Part shown: positions 10,201 to 20,326 of the stretch, piece by piece
Numbering within the stretch: the stretch's first letter is position 1
Layout of the letters: the number at the start of each line of letters is the position of its first letter
Source of the DNA: Chrysophaeum taylorii
Taxonomy: Eukaryota; Sar; Pelagophyceae; Pelagomonadales; Pelagomonadaceae
Assembly: GCA_029834535.1 (NCBI GenBank)
Contig: JAQMWT010000057.1
Coordinates: forward strand, 62,001 to 126,000
DNA: 64,000 nt
Reading direction: 5' to 3'
Position numbers and translations under genes: made by a program
Notes under the pieces: model-generated
Told to the model about the DNA's origin: nothing
The model's database searches: none
The model's input: the letters and a program-made list of their open reading frames with translations, nothing else

Positions 10201-10947
10201 TTAGATCGAACCCGCGGCGCCGAGGCCCTGGATGAAGGCAATGAACATGGCGTACTCGAAGATCATCTCGGCGAATTCGGTAGCGAAGCAAAGGCGCCGG
10301 CCGGTTTGGGGGAGCTTCGCATAGGTGTCCCGTATCGCGTCGCTGGTGGCATTGGGAGCGATGTGGACCGCAAAACGTGCCTTGAGTGCGCGGAGCGCGA
10401 GGGTGGTCGCGATGAGGAACCCGAACGCGAGTTTGAAGGCGGCGACGTAGGTCGCGGGCATGTCGACGTACGCGCAGCAGGCGAGGTGGTCGAGCATGTA
10501 CAGGAAAGAGGCGACGTAGTGGCGACGGTCGGCGGCCTCGGAAACGCCGACGGGGGAGAGCGTCATGGCGACGACGCTGGTCGCGACCATCTGGAGCGCG
10601 AACGCGAGGGCGGCGTCGCACCTGTGGCGCCAGAAGATCCGGAGGAGGGGGGCCCAGCCGGCGGAGAAGAACACGTCGAAGAGTCGCTTCGGGAGGTGGG
10701 CGCGCAGGGTCCAGGAGATGGTCGCGGGGAACCGTGGACGCGGCTCGAAGCATCCTGTCCACGACAACCATTTGCCGCCCGCGTGGTAGGCGAGGCAAGG
10801 GAACCCCATCGCCAAGAGGAAGGCGAGGCGCGATGCACCGAACAATCTCCGATCCGTTGCGTCCCAGCGTGCCCGGCAACGCCGTGCCGAGGCCTGCGAG
10901 TCGCGTCGTCACACACAGCGGTTGCTCACCTCAAAAGAGTCGAGCAT
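10201..10947 (-). CDS. Multi-pass membrane protein of unknown function
   Basis: The main frame (10201-10893) encodes at least four hydrophobic segments, including AALAFALQMVATSVVAMTL, a region around YMLDHLACCAYVDM, and AAFKLAFGFLIATTLALRAL. No family is recognised. The only in-frame ATG of the main frame is at 10809, giving 202 residues. A better model starts at ATG 10945-10947 with an 18-bp exon, a GAG/GTGAGC donor at 10929 and a CGCAG acceptor at 10894. Removing 36 bp joins the frames exactly and gives 236 residues. That leaves only 41 bp to the divergent ankyrin gene, in keeping with other gene pairs here. The intron is an inference. Confidence 0.6.
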
Positions 10948-10988
10948 GCACAAGAAGGGTTATAAGATTTAATTATTATCAAAAGAGG

Positions 10989-11933
10989 ATGACGTTGAGC
11001 TGGGTGGAAGAGTGCCTGGTCGAGGCGTGGGGCGGGGGTCGTAGCTCGGCGCTCGAGGCAGCGAGGCAGGGGTACCGGTCCGCGCAGACGCAGGCGTCCA
11101 ACGAAACGGTGTACGCGCGGTGCGTGGAGGCGATGAAGACGACGGGGTTGATGGGCCTCGAGGACGTCGTCGCCGCTCACCCCGAGTTCCAGGTATCGTG
11201 GGTGTGCAAGCGGACGCTTCTCCACGAAGCCGCGCGGCTCGGGCTGGTGGAGTGCGTGTCCTGGCTCGCCGAGCGTTGCGAGGTCGACGCGGCGGCCGAC
11301 GACGGCGGGACGGCGCTGCACCACGCGGCGTATTACGGTCGCGAAGAGACCGCGAGAGCGCTGGTCGCGCGGGGGGCGCGGAAAGACGCGACCAACGCGC
11401 GGGGCGAGGACGCGCCGGGGGCGGCCGTTGCCGGGGGTCACGCATTGCTCGCGAACGCGCTCCGGAGCGCCGACTTTGCCGTCGCGCGGCCGAGCGACCA
11501 AGCGGGGGAAGAGGGGAATCCCGCGCCTCCGAGAATAATAGCAACGTCCTCCACCACCTATGCGGCCTCGTACGAGCCGAGTCGGGCCTACGAGATGTCC
11601 CTCGAGGCCGTAGTGGAGCGCGAGGATGCGGCGCGGAAAAAGGAGCTCGACGCGAAGCGCGCCGAGCTCCTCGCCAAACTCAGGGATGTTGTCGAAGACG
11701 AACCTCGGCGCGTCTGGGAGATCGTCACCCCGCGACCAGACCGAGCCGGCTTGGGGGGGGGGGCGTCGCGCCGCGCTATGACGGCCAACGTCACCAAGCG
11801 CAGGTTCGACGCTCTTCCGGAGGACGTCGACGACATGCGGAAGGCGCTCGCAGCAGGGTATTCTTCTTCTTCTTCTTCGAAGCGGCTTCGACCGGTTTCC
11901 TTTGTTCGGGCATCGCAACGACAGGAAGATTAA
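10989..11933 (+). CDS. Ankyrin-repeat protein
   Basis: 314 residues. Two to three ankyrin repeats lie at about residues 70-150: KRTLLHEAARLGLVECVSWLAE, GGTALHHAAYYGREETARALVARGA and a weaker third. The N-terminal ~70 residues are unique. The C-terminal half has a charged helix (EREDAARKKELDAKRAELLAKLRDVV, described in parts) and ends in a Ser run encoded by (TTC)n at about 11863-11878. Ankyrins mediate protein binding, and no enzymatic domain is visible. The stop TAA at 11931-11933 lies 8 bp from the stop of the convergent SET gene, so the 3' UTRs must overlap. Confidence 0.8.
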   Translation: MTLSWVEECLVEAWGGGRSSALEAARQGYRSAQTQASNETVYARCVEAMKTTGLMGLEDVVAAHPEFQVSWVCKRTLLHEAARLGLVECVSWLAERCEVDAAADDGGTALHHAAYYGREETARALVARGARKDATNARGEDAPGAAVAGGHALLANALRSADFAVARPSDQAGEEGNPAPPRIIATSSTTYAASYEPSRAYEMSLEAVVEREDAARKKELDAKRAELLAKLRDVVEDEPRRVWEIVTPRPDRAGLGGGASRRAMTANVTKRRFDALPEDVDDMRKALAAGYSSSSSSKRLRPVSFVRASQRQED

Positions 11934-11941
11934 TAATATCA

Positions 11942-13150
11942 TCACGTTCGCGGCGAGGCGGCGAGGTAAGCGGCCGCGAGGCGCGAGTGAGGGTCTTGCC
12001 GCCCCAGAGCGGGGATGAGGTCGTCGTCGAGGGTCGCGCGCGCGATCGCCCGCGCGTCGTCGGAAGCGCCGAGGCGGAGGAGGGTCCGCGCGGCGAGGAG
12101 GCGTAAGCGCGCGCGGGCGACGGGCACCGCGGCCCCCGCGGGTATGGCGGCCAATATCGCGTCGGCGCGGCGGGAGGCGGCGAGGACAAGGTCTTTGTTG
12201 TTGTTGTTGTCGTCGCCGAGGAGAGCCCCGGAGACGGCGTCGAGGTCGAGGGGGTCGACGTCGTAGCCGCCGGGGCCGCAACCCGCGCACGCGCACGAAA
12301 AAAAAAAGGCGTCTCGGAGCGCGGCGCGGCGCGCGTCCCGGGAAACGAGGGCGCGGAGCGAGAGGTAGGTGATCGTCACCTCGGCGCCGCGGTGGAGGTC
12401 GACGTGAGCGCGCGCCTCGAGAACCACTCTCCCGTGGTGGTCGTCGTCTCGACGAATCGAGACGGCCGAGTTCGGCGCGCACGAGTGGTTGAGGGCCGAG
12501 GCGTCGCGGAACACGGCGAGGCCTGTCTCAAACGGAAATGCGTTGAAGCGGAGCCGGAGCAACGCGAGCACAAACTCCTCGTCGTCGTCGTCTTGGCGGC
12601 CGAGCGCTTGCGCGAGTACGTTGGCGCCGACGCGCGCGGCTTGGAGAGCCGATTCGGCCGATCGGTCGCCGCGGCGAGCCGCCGCGACGAGGCGATCGCG
12701 GTGGTGGCACAGCGGCTCGAGAGACACGCCCCTCCGCCACAGCCGCGCCGCGAGCCGCAACGCCCCAAAGTCGAGGAACGACAACAGGCTCTCGGGGGGC
12801 CTCGCGCGTTCGCAGCCCGCGAGCGTCGCCAGAGCGTCGCACGGGTGGTCCGCGTCGACCGCGCGACACCGCGGGCCACACCACTCGGCGCCGCACTCGC
12901 ACGCCACTTCGGCGCGCCGCAAGCACACGCCGCATCGGCCCTTCTTGGCGACGAACCCGAGCGCGACGTCGCGCAACACCCGGACCCCCCCTCGGCACAG
13001 CCGCGCCCGCACCTCGACCCATCGCCACCCGTCCCGGGACCTGCTTTCGCACAACGCCGGCGCGTCCACGAACCGCCACTCGCTCTCGCCGCTCGAGGGA
13101 TCCCGCACCCGCGCGATACCCTCCTCGACCTCCTCCCACTCGAGACTCAT
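11942..13150 (-). CDS. SET-domain protein with MYND-like finger (SMYD type)
   Basis: 402 residues from ATG 13148-13150. A MYND-like cysteine cluster (CGVC, CECGAEWCGPRC, then H and C) lies at about 75-110. The SET core motifs follow: LNHSCAPNS at about 220 and EVTITYLSL downstream, and then a post-SET CACAGC. The order SET-N, MYND, SET-C, post-SET is that of SMYD lysine methyltransferases, which methylate histone or non-histone lysines using SAM. The key NHSC and Tyr residues are present, so activity is plausible. The C-terminal ~110 residues are Ala/Arg-rich helices, as in SMYD C-terminal TPR-like regions. It shares a 37-bp divergent gap with the next gene. Confidence 0.87.
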   Translation of the reverse strand: MSLEWEEVEEGIARVRDPSSGESEWRFVDAPALCESRSRDGWRWVEVRARLCRGGVRVLRDVALGFVAKKGRCGVCLRRAEVACECGAEWCGPRCRAVDADHPCDALATLAGCERARPPESLLSFLDFGALRLAARLWRRGVSLEPLCHHRDRLVAAARRGDRSAESALQAARVGANVLAQALGRQDDDDEEFVLALLRLRFNAFPFETGLAVFRDASALNHSCAPNSAVSIRRDDDHHGRVVLEARAHVDLHRGAEVTITYLSLRALVSRDARRAALRDAFFFSCACAGCGPGGYDVDPLDLDAVSGALLGDDNNNNKDLVLAASRRADAILAAIPAGAAVPVARARLRLLAARTLLRLGASDDARAIARATLDDDLIPALGRQDPHSRLAAAYLAASPRT

Positions 13151-13187
13151 GCATCTGCAGAATTGCCACCACCCGAAAACAAAAGAA
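13151..13187. promoter_or_regulatory. 37-bp divergent intergenic (shared promoter region)
   Basis: This is the whole space between the start codons of the SET gene (-) and the glycosyltransferase-like gene (+). Core promoters must overlap the coding sequences or lie inside them. No TATA box is visible. Confidence 0.45.
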
Positions 13188-13219
13188 ATGCGACGAGGAC
13201 GACGCCTACTTGTCGCTAT

Positions 13220-13250
<31 letters not shown>

Positions 13251-14858
13251 CTCGCCGCCCTGCTCGCGATGCGTGCGCACCACTCGGCCGTCGACCTCCA
13301 ACAGCGCCACTTTCTCTCCGCGGAGTTGTTGGAGGCGACGACGACCACCACGGTGGTGGTGGTGGGGCCCAGGCCGCAGGAGGAGGCTGCGCCCCGCGCG
13401 AGGACGTTCGAGCGGTTCCACGGCATGTATCTCTGCACGGTCGGGACGCCGTGCCCGTCGTATTCGGCGGGGTTCTTGACGTCGCGCGCCCAGCTGCTGT
13501 CGAATCCCGTGACCGACGGAAAGATGCGGCGAGCCAACACCAACATGGAGACGGCGTCGTACCACACGATGGGCGGGCCGCGACGGTACAACGTGTGGCG
13601 GACGGTCGACGCGCTCGACTTTGCCGTCGAGCACCTGTCGATGTACGAGCGCATGCTCCAGTCGCAGCGGATGCCCAAGAGCCCGCCGTCGCCGTTGGCG
13701 TCGGCGCTCTACGAGACGTTTCTCGAGCGCCTGCGGCGCTACGAGTCGCGGCTCAAAGCCAAATGCGGCGGCGACGGGCCCTCGACCTCGGCCCTTGGGC
13801 CGAAAAGCCGCCGCACCGTGGGAATTATGCCTTACTACGCGGCGGGCGGCGCCGGCTCGGGCCACACGCGCTTCGAGTCCAAAGCTCTCTACCTCAACGC
13901 GACAATTCGGTCCCTCAGGTGTCACTTCGGCGCCGTCGCCGTCTCGTGCCTGCATCCCGGCGACCGCGCGTACCTCGAAAAGGGCATCGGCCGACCTTAC
14001 CTCGACGACATCCTGTGGATCGACCCCGAGGAGGACCTCCCCGTACGCAAGCCCTCCTTCCTCGGGGTCGCGACGATCCGCGCCATGCAGCGCCGCTGGA
14101 CCGACCCAAACTCGACCTGGCATCGCCGCTACGACTTTGCCTACTACACCGAGGCCGACCAGATCCTCCACCTCCGCGCCAAGCACCGCGACAGGCTCTA
14201 CGACTGCCTCGACGGCGTCGACGGCGGTTCCAAGCTCGGCATCCTCACGCCCCACCGCCTCAACGCGCTCCCGCGTTCGCAGGACTTCGAGGACGTCTTC
14301 CGAGCGTTTGGGCAGGACGAGGACGCCCGGACCCTCCGCCGAGTTCGTTTTGGCCTCGACGACCAATTCGACCCGACCGAGGACGCCTGGTACGGAAACC
14401 TTTTCCGCCAAAACGGCGCCCGGGGGGGCTTCCTGCGCCGCGAGCTCGACGGCTACGGCGCGAAAAACATCACTCGCGTTGATGACGACCTCGCCAACGC
14501 CTCCTGTTGCTACCTCAAGAGCAACGAGGCGGACTATCCCTATCTCCAGCGCGGCAAGTCGGGGGGGGTTCGCCTCGACGACACCCGCGCCGGCGACTTT
14601 GGCCTCGCCGAGGACCGCCCGAGCCCCGTCGAACTCCTCGCCTTTGGCGACCACGGCCTCGCCATCCTCGCCGGCCTTTGCTGCCACATATGTGCGCGCA
14701 GAGGCAAGCTTGGTCGACACTGCGACAACTACTGCACGCCCGCTCCCCCTGGTCATGAAGACTGCGCCCTAGGCCACTTCGCCGACGGTGATCACCCTCC
14801 GTCGTCCTCGAAACAAACAACCCTCGCAGCCGCCGCCGCTGCTGCTGCTGCTGCCTAA
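13188..14858 (+). CDS. Type II membrane glycosyltransferase-like protein
   Basis: 556 residues from ATG 13188. A short basic N-terminus (MRRGRR) is followed by a hydrophobic helix (residues about 7-27), typical of a Golgi type II protein. The luminal part has a conserved-looking core: MPYYAAGGAGSGHTRFESKALYLNATIRSL (given in parts), HPGDRAYLEKGIGRPYLDD, and YDFAYYTEADQILH. The last segment resembles the acidic nucleotide-sugar/metal site of glycosyltransferases. Cysteines near the C-terminus (CCHICARRGKLGRHCDNYC) suggest disulfides. The tail is a poly-Ala run. I recognise the layout but not a named family. The frame is open further upstream on the antisense of the SET gene, which I treat as a shadow. 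Confidence 0.65.
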
Positions 14859-15324
14859 TCTTTATACTACGCGCGGGACCACCTCGTCATATAACTTTGG
14901 TCTTTTTTTTTGCCTGGGGCATATACCGGAAACCACAAGCCAAGCGCGAGGTCGCCGACACGACCAAGGACACCCCCGACGGATTGAATCCCCCCGTTCG
15001 GCCCGGGGCGGCTATTGTTGTTCCGAGGTCGACGCGTTGAGGCACGACAACAGGGGGCGGCCAAACCCCAAAAAAAATCACGGTATGAGGGAGTGCCAGC
15101 CACAACGAGGAGCGTCGACGCCGGATCAAAGGAGCCGCGCCGCTGGGTCGAGGGAGGTCCAGTGGGAATGCCGGCTGCACCGCGGCGAACGTCGAGATGG
15201 TCGATCTAGTCGGAGGCCGCGGGCCCGTTGATGTCGACGGCGTCCGACCGTCGAAGTTTGATTCGACGTCGGCAGCGGCGGTCGCCTCGCGCTCGGCTCT
15301 GCATTTCACCTTCCCGCAGAGCTT
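14859..15324. other. Intergenic, no gene supported
   Basis: This is the 3' flank of the glycosyltransferase-like gene. Overlapping frames on both strands show no domain and no consistent codon preference. Confidence 0.45.
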
Positions 15325-15616
15325 CTTCTTCCTCCCCGAGTCGAAGCAGGCAGCTCACGCCTAACGAGGCGGCTGAAGTGCGAGCCTCCGCGCAAATTGG
15401 AAGATCCTTACAGATGCAGCCGTTCTTGTATCGCGTCCAGGCGACCAGGAGCTCCGCGTAGGCCGCGTCCTGCTTAACGCGCTTCTAGGCGCGGGTCACG
15501 GCGCGCTGGCGCTTGGCCTAGCTCCTGGTGCGGGCAGCCTCCTGGGCTTTGCGCTTGCCCAGGAGATCCGAGACTTTGGCCGAACCATGCCCGTCGGTGA
15601 TCCAAACGCGTGCACT
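15325..15616 (-). pseudogene. Degenerate coding remnant, origin unknown
   Basis: One minus-strand frame has a protein-like composition (VSDLLGKRKAQEAARTR, then VKQDAAYAELLVAWTRYK, then NGCICKDLPIC), but it is broken by two in-frame TAG codons at about 15513-15550. It lies directly beside the Helitron array, which suggests a captured or transposon-derived fragment. The family is not identified. Confidence 0.3.
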
Positions 15617-15731
15617 CTTCCTGGTCGGCTTTTAGTCACCTCGGGATACCCGCCTCCTTGGGTTGACCTCACTCTCGGCAACGTTGCTCCGTGTGAATTA
15701 TTATGATGTGAACGAACTCTACTAATAATAT

Positions 15732-16780
15732 ACAAGTGCAGGCCAGTAAGTTCACCTAGTCCCAATCTCTAACCCCAGCATTTTCACCCCATTAAGTTCA
15801 CCTAGTCCCAATCTCTAACCCCAGTAAATTCGGCGTAAACACAATCTCTATAGTTCGGCGTAAACCCACACCCACTCACCCCACTCTCCTTTGAGCTCGT
15901 CGCTCTCACCCCCGCCAATCTAAGCTGCTTTGATCCGCACACGCCGCTAAGCTTTGAGTTTATTCTAAAAGCCCCAGTAACTTGCACTTGGTCTCAGTAA
16001 GTTCACCTGGTCACTAAGTTCACCTAATCCCAATCTCTAACCCCATTAAGTTCACCTGGTTCCAGTAAGTTCACCTGGTCCCAGTAAGTTCACCTACAGT
16101 GCGCGTGTAGACGCCGGGAGGGGGCTTATCGGTATTGCGCAGCACGTGTGGGGTAGGGTGGAGTCGTCGACCCAGAAGAGGATATCCTCGGGGTTGCCGA
16201 TCGACAGAGAGCCACGTAGAGCTGGACGTGGCAGAAGACGGGCTTCGCCAAGAGGACGCCGACCTCGCGGGGCGTCTGGCCCTGGCTCTTGGTGATCGTT
16301 TGGCGTCGGCGGGCCTTAAGGGATACAGGTTGGAGGAGCCTCGGTGACAACGACACGATCGATCATGTATCTGGTACCGTTGCAGTGGCCGTGCGACGGG
16401 TCGAGGTTGCGAAGACTTTAAGCTCGCGATCAAAGTCAGCATGCCGTTGGTTGTCAGGGAGTTCAAAACTCGACTGTAAAGAGCGAGGCGTCGTCTTCCG
16501 ACCCAACCTAGTCGGCCGAAAAGAACTCCGACGCCTCGTCTCCGGGAAAAAAAGGCCGCGGTCATGCGCGCGTTGTCAGCATCGACAACATCGTTTCGAC
16601 GGGGCGTGAGAATGGCGCGCTGAAAGAGCCGCCGCGGGTCGTGGAAATAGTCTGCGAGGTCGCCGTAGACGGCTTGGAGGATCAATGTCTGGCTCGCGGG
16701 CCTACCTGATCCTTACCCTAAATCGAGGGACAAACAGACAAACAGACAGACAGACAAACATCTGTCGATTAGTAGTAAAG
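15732..16780 (-). mobile_element. Helitron-derived unit B
   Basis: Same structure as unit A without the LINE insert: ACAAGTGCAGGCC start, AGTAAGTTCACCT minisatellite (about 15745-16095), dead helicase fragment antisense (16685 down to about 16090), GACA/AACA tract and terminal GATTAGTAGT. The helicase begins MILQAVYGDLADYFHD and contains RAILTPRRNDVVDADNARM, a match to the Pif1-like motif region of Helitron RepHel proteins. Later motifs NLDPSHGHCNGTRYM and KSQGQTPREVGV lie in other frames. It joins unit C directly, head to tail. Confidence 0.8.
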
Positions 16781-17827
16781 ACAAGTGCAGGCCAGTAAGT
16801 TCACCTACTCCCAATCTCTAACCCCAGCATTTTCACCCTGTTAAGTTCACCTTGTCCCAATCTCTAACCCCAGTAAATTCGGCGTAAGCCCACTCGTGCT
16901 CACACCCACTCACCCCACTCTCCTGAGCTCGTCGCTCTCACCCCCGCCAATCGAAGCTGCTTTGATCCGCACACGCCGCTAAGCTTTGAGTTTACTCTAA
17001 AAGCCCAGTAAGTTCACACTTGGTCTCAGTATTCACCTGGTCACTAAGTTCACCTAGTCCCAACCTCAGTAAGTTCACCTGGTTCCAGTAAGTTCACCTG
17101 GTCCCAGTAAGTTCACCTATAGTGCGCGTGTAGACGCCGGGAGGGGGCTTATCGGTATTGCGCAGCACGTGTGGGGTAGGGTGGAGTCGTCGACCCAGAA
17201 GAGGATATCCTCGGGGTTGCCGATCGACAGAGAGCCACGTAGAGCTGGACGTGGCAGAAGACGGGCTTCGCCAAGAGGACGCCGACCTCGCGGGGCGTCT
17301 GGCCCTGGCTCTTGGTGATCGTTTGGCGTCGGCGGGCCTTAAGGGATACAGGTTGGAGGAGCCTCGGTGACAACGACACGATCGATCATGTATCTGGTAC
17401 CGTTGCAGTGGCCGTGCGACGGGTCGAGGTTGCGAAGACTTTAAGCTCGCGATCAAAGTCAGCATGCCGTTGGTTGTCAGGGAGTTGAAAACTCGACTGT
17501 AAAGAGCGAGGCGTCGTCTTCCGACCCAACCTAGTCTGCCGAAAAGAACTCCGACGCCTCGTCTCCGGGAAAAAAAGGCCGCGGTCATGCGCGCGTTGTC
17601 AGCATCGACAACATCGTTTCGACGGGGCGTGAGAATGGCGCGCTGAAAGAGCCGCCGCGGGTCGTGGAAATAGTCTGCGAGGTCGCCGTAGACGGCTTGG
17701 AGGATCACTGTCTGGCTCTCGCGCCTACCTGATCCTTACTCTCGCGCGTACCTGACCCTTACCCTAAATCGAGGGACAAACAAACAAACAGACAGACAGA
17801 CAAACATCTGTCGATTAGTAGTTAGGA
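16781..17827 (-). mobile_element. Helitron-derived unit C (tandem with B)
   Basis: A near-identical copy of unit B in the same orientation, beginning immediately where B ends. The helicase fragment runs 17708 down to about 17113, with only scattered substitutions relative to B (for example Val/Leu in YSRVF). The same frame breaks are present. The right end is TTAGGA at 17822-17827, facing unit D across a 23-bp spacer. Confidence 0.8.
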
Positions 17828-17890
17828 CTAACAAAATAAGTCTTGATTTATCCTAACTACTAATCGACAGATGTTTGTCTGTCTGTCTGT
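17790..17890. repeat. Inverted-repeat junction between units C and D
   Basis: CTGTCGATTAGTAGTTAGGA on the left and its reverse complement on the right flank a 23-bp spacer (17828-17850). The arms extend outwards through the GACA tracts and the whole ~1 kb units. The structure is head to head at the helicase 5' side and could extrude as a large cruciform. Confidence 0.8.
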
Positions 17891-18843
17891 CTGTTTGTTT
17901 GTCCCTCGATTTAGGGTAAGGATCAGGTAGGCGCGAGAGCCAGAAAGTGATCCTCCAAGCCGTCTACGGCGACCTCGCAGACTATTTCCACGACCCGCGG
18001 CGGCTCTTTCAGCGCGCCATTCTCACGCCCCGTCGAAACGATGTTGTCGATGCTGACAACGCGCGCATGACCGCGGCCTTTTTTTCCCGGAGACGAGGCG
18101 TCGGAGTTCTTTTCGGCCGACTAGGTTGGGTCGGAAGCCGACGCCTCGCTCTTTACAGTCGAGTTTTCAACTCCCTGACAGCCAACGGCATGCTGACTTT
18201 GATCGCGAGCTTAAAGTCTTCGCAACCTCGACCCGTCGCACGGCCACTGCAACGGTACCAGATACATGATCGATCGTGTCGTTGTCACCGAGGCTCCTCC
18301 AACCTGTATCGCTTAAGGCCCGCCTACGCCAAACGATCAACAAGAGCCAGGGCGCAGACGCCCCGCGAGGTCGGCGTCCTCTTGCCCACAAGCCCGTCTT
18401 CTGTCACGTCCAGCTCTACGTGGCTCTCTGTCGATCGGCAACCCCGAGGAGATATGCTCTTCTGAGTCGACGACTCCACCCTACCCCACACGTGCTGCGC
18501 AATATCGACCGATAAGCCCCCTCCCGGCGTCTACACGCGCACTGTAGGTGAACTTACTGGGACCAGGTGAACTTACTGGGGTTTGAGATTGGGACTAGGT
18601 GAACTGAGTGACCAGGTGAAACTGGGACCAGGTGAACATACTGGGGTTTTTAGAGTAAAGGGCTTTTGCGTGCGGATCAAAGCAGCTTAGATTGGCGGAG
18701 GCGAGAGCTACGAGCTCAAAGGAGTTGGTGTGAGTTAGGTGAACTTACTGACCAGGTGAACTTATACGAAACTTACTGGGACCAGACCTGAACTTACTGG
18801 GGTTAGAGATTGGGAGTAGGTGAACTTACTGGCCTGCACTTGT
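17851..18843 (+). mobile_element. Helitron-derived unit D (inverted)
   Basis: The same unit in opposite orientation. It starts TCCTAACTACTAATCGACAG, has the helicase fragment from 17947 onward on the plus strand, then the minisatellite as AGGTGAACTTACT repeats, and ends GGCCTGCACTTGT at 18843. Frame breaks are those of the other units, plus small local changes (for example a shortened end to the first frame at 18465). A LINE 3'-end fragment is inserted at its far edge. Confidence 0.8.
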
Positions 18844-18850
18844 AAGTCTT

Positions 18851-18890
18851 TAAATGTCGACTGCTAAGAGGGGGGTGTGTGTGGGGAGCA
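18851..18890 (-). mobile_element. Severely 5'-truncated LINE 3'-end insertion
   Basis: Read on the minus strand, the 40 bp ATGCTCCCC, then a CA/C-rich run, then the shared element terminus match the end of the LINE fragment at 1539-2145. It is flanked by an 8-bp direct repeat TAAGTCTT at 18843-18850 and 18891-18898. This is what target-primed reverse transcription with extreme 5' truncation would leave. Confidence 0.65.
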
Positions 18891-18922
18891 TAAGTCTTCG
18901 ATGAAAGATTTATAAGTCTTCG

Positions 18923-20326
18923 ATGAAAGATATGGCAGCCCGCGGGGACAAAATTGGGCGGCGCCTGGCGGACATCGAGGATTCCCTCGCCAAGGCGCGG
19001 GAAAGGACGGCGCAAGTGCGAGCTGGCGTCGACCCGACGCTCCTGTCTGCCGTACAGCACCAGACGACGGCGGCGGCACAGGTTGCGGTTCTAAGGCGCG
19101 ATCTCGACCGTCGCGAGCAGAGCTACGCGGCGCGCGAAGCCGAGCACGAGCAACACGTCCAAGATCTCGAGTCGCAGATCGTCGATCTGCGCCAGAAACT
19201 TGCCTACGGCTCGGTGAACGAGGACGACCGATCGATGGACAAGATTCACGAGTTGCACCGGGAAGTGCTCAATAACCTGAACGTGTTCGAGGACCGGTCG
19301 GCGTCCATCGTGCGCGATCGCGAAAGGGACCTGACTCGTGCGTGTCGCGCGCGCATGTCTGATTCGAACAAAGAGCTCACAGACCTCCTCAAGCGCCGCG
19401 AATCCGGCGTCAGAATCTGGAAGCAACGCGTCGAGTTGCTCGAGAAGGAGCGCCGGTGGGCCATCGATTTGTGCTCGAAGCTCGGCGAGCACAACAGCCA
19501 GTTGACGCGAGAGAACGCCGAACTTCAGGCTTGTTACAAAAAGGGCGAAGAGAAGCGCAAGTTCCTCATCAGCAAGCTCGCAAAGGTGAAGAAGGACACG
19601 GGACGGTGCCACCAGGTGGCCGAGCATCTCGACCGAAAAATAGCGGCGTTGACACTCAGCGGATCAAAAGCCGACAACGACGAGACGACGACGCACCGCA
19701 TTCGCGACGGCGCCAAAACTGACTCGAGAGTAAAGTGCCTCGAGGAGCTCAAACACCTCGAGCGCCTTTTGGATCACCAGCAAAAGAAGCTTCTGGCGAT
19801 GCGCACGGCCTGCGTCATGGACGCCCAAGAATCGGTCTCGCTCCAGCGTCTCATTCGTCAGCGCATCCTCGATGTCTCCGAGACGCTTCGCACGCTCCAA
19901 GACGAGCAACAGCGTCAGCAGCAACAACCACAACAACACGTTGCTGCTGGAGACGCGACGGCGGCGGTCAAGGCGAAGAACGACAACAACAAGAAAGCCA
20001 CCACCGCCGCCGTCGCTTCTCAGGATGACGACGCTCTCGCGTCTCGGATTGCGCAGCTCACCTGGGAGGGTCGCATCCTGACCATCCTGTACGAAAAAGC
20101 GTTCCCTATTCGCCGCAACAACGAGTCCGAGCATCGCGCGATCATGGGTCTCCCATCGACGACACCCCTAAAACGCGGCCGTCGGCACTCGATGGTGTTT
20201 CAGCCAGGGATTCCTTTGGGCCGCACGCTAAAAGCGCCAGCTCCGCAAGATCAACCCCAGGCCGGCCACAGAGAAGGCGCTGATTTCTCTAGCTCGAGCA
20301 GCGAGGCCCATACGCCTCGCGGATAA
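18923..20326 (+). CDS. Coiled-coil protein, possibly cytoskeletal/axonemal
   Basis: 467 residues, dominated by long heptad-rich helices (residues about 30-300), with a Gln-rich stretch at about 330 (QQRQQQQQPQQ) and a basic Ser-rich tail. Segments such as HNSQLTRENAELQ and KRKFLISKLAKVKKD resemble those of ciliary coiled-coil proteins, but I cannot name a family. No signal, membrane segment or enzyme motif is seen. The start is ATG 18923, and the next ATG is at 18932. An 18-bp tandem duplication (AAGTCTTCGATGAAAGAT) lies immediately before and includes the start codon region, so the first ATG may belong to the duplicated leader. The 5' region abuts the Helitron array. Confidence 0.75.
   Translation: MKDMAARGDKIGRRLADIEDSLAKARERTAQVRAGVDPTLLSAVQHQTTAAAQVAVLRRDLDRREQSYAAREAEHEQHVQDLESQIVDLRQKLAYGSVNEDDRSMDKIHELHREVLNNLNVFEDRSASIVRDRERDLTRACRARMSDSNKELTDLLKRRESGVRIWKQRVELLEKERRWAIDLCSKLGEHNSQLTRENAELQACYKKGEEKRKFLISKLAKVKKDTGRCHQVAEHLDRKIAALTLSGSKADNDETTTHRIRDGAKTDSRVKCLEELKHLERLLDHQQKKLLAMRTACVMDAQESVSLQRLIRQRILDVSETLRTLQDEQQRQQQQPQQHVAAGDATAAVKAKNDNNKKATTAAVASQDDDALASRIAQLTWEGRILTILYEKAFPIRRNNESEHRAIMGLPSTTPLKRGRRHSMVFQPGIPLGRTLKAPAPQDQPQAGHREGADFSSSSSEAHTPRG

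Noticed and set aside
12392-14482. Very long frames antisense or alternate to the SET and glycosyltransferase genes
   Set aside because: High GC leaves many stop-free shadow frames; these are Arg/Pro/Ala-rich with no domains and overlap recognised genes.
16710-16735. Telomere-like CCCTAAA motif in the Helitron units
   Set aside because: Only one CCCTAAATCGAGGG per unit, not a tandem telomeric array; no evidence that the region is subtelomeric.
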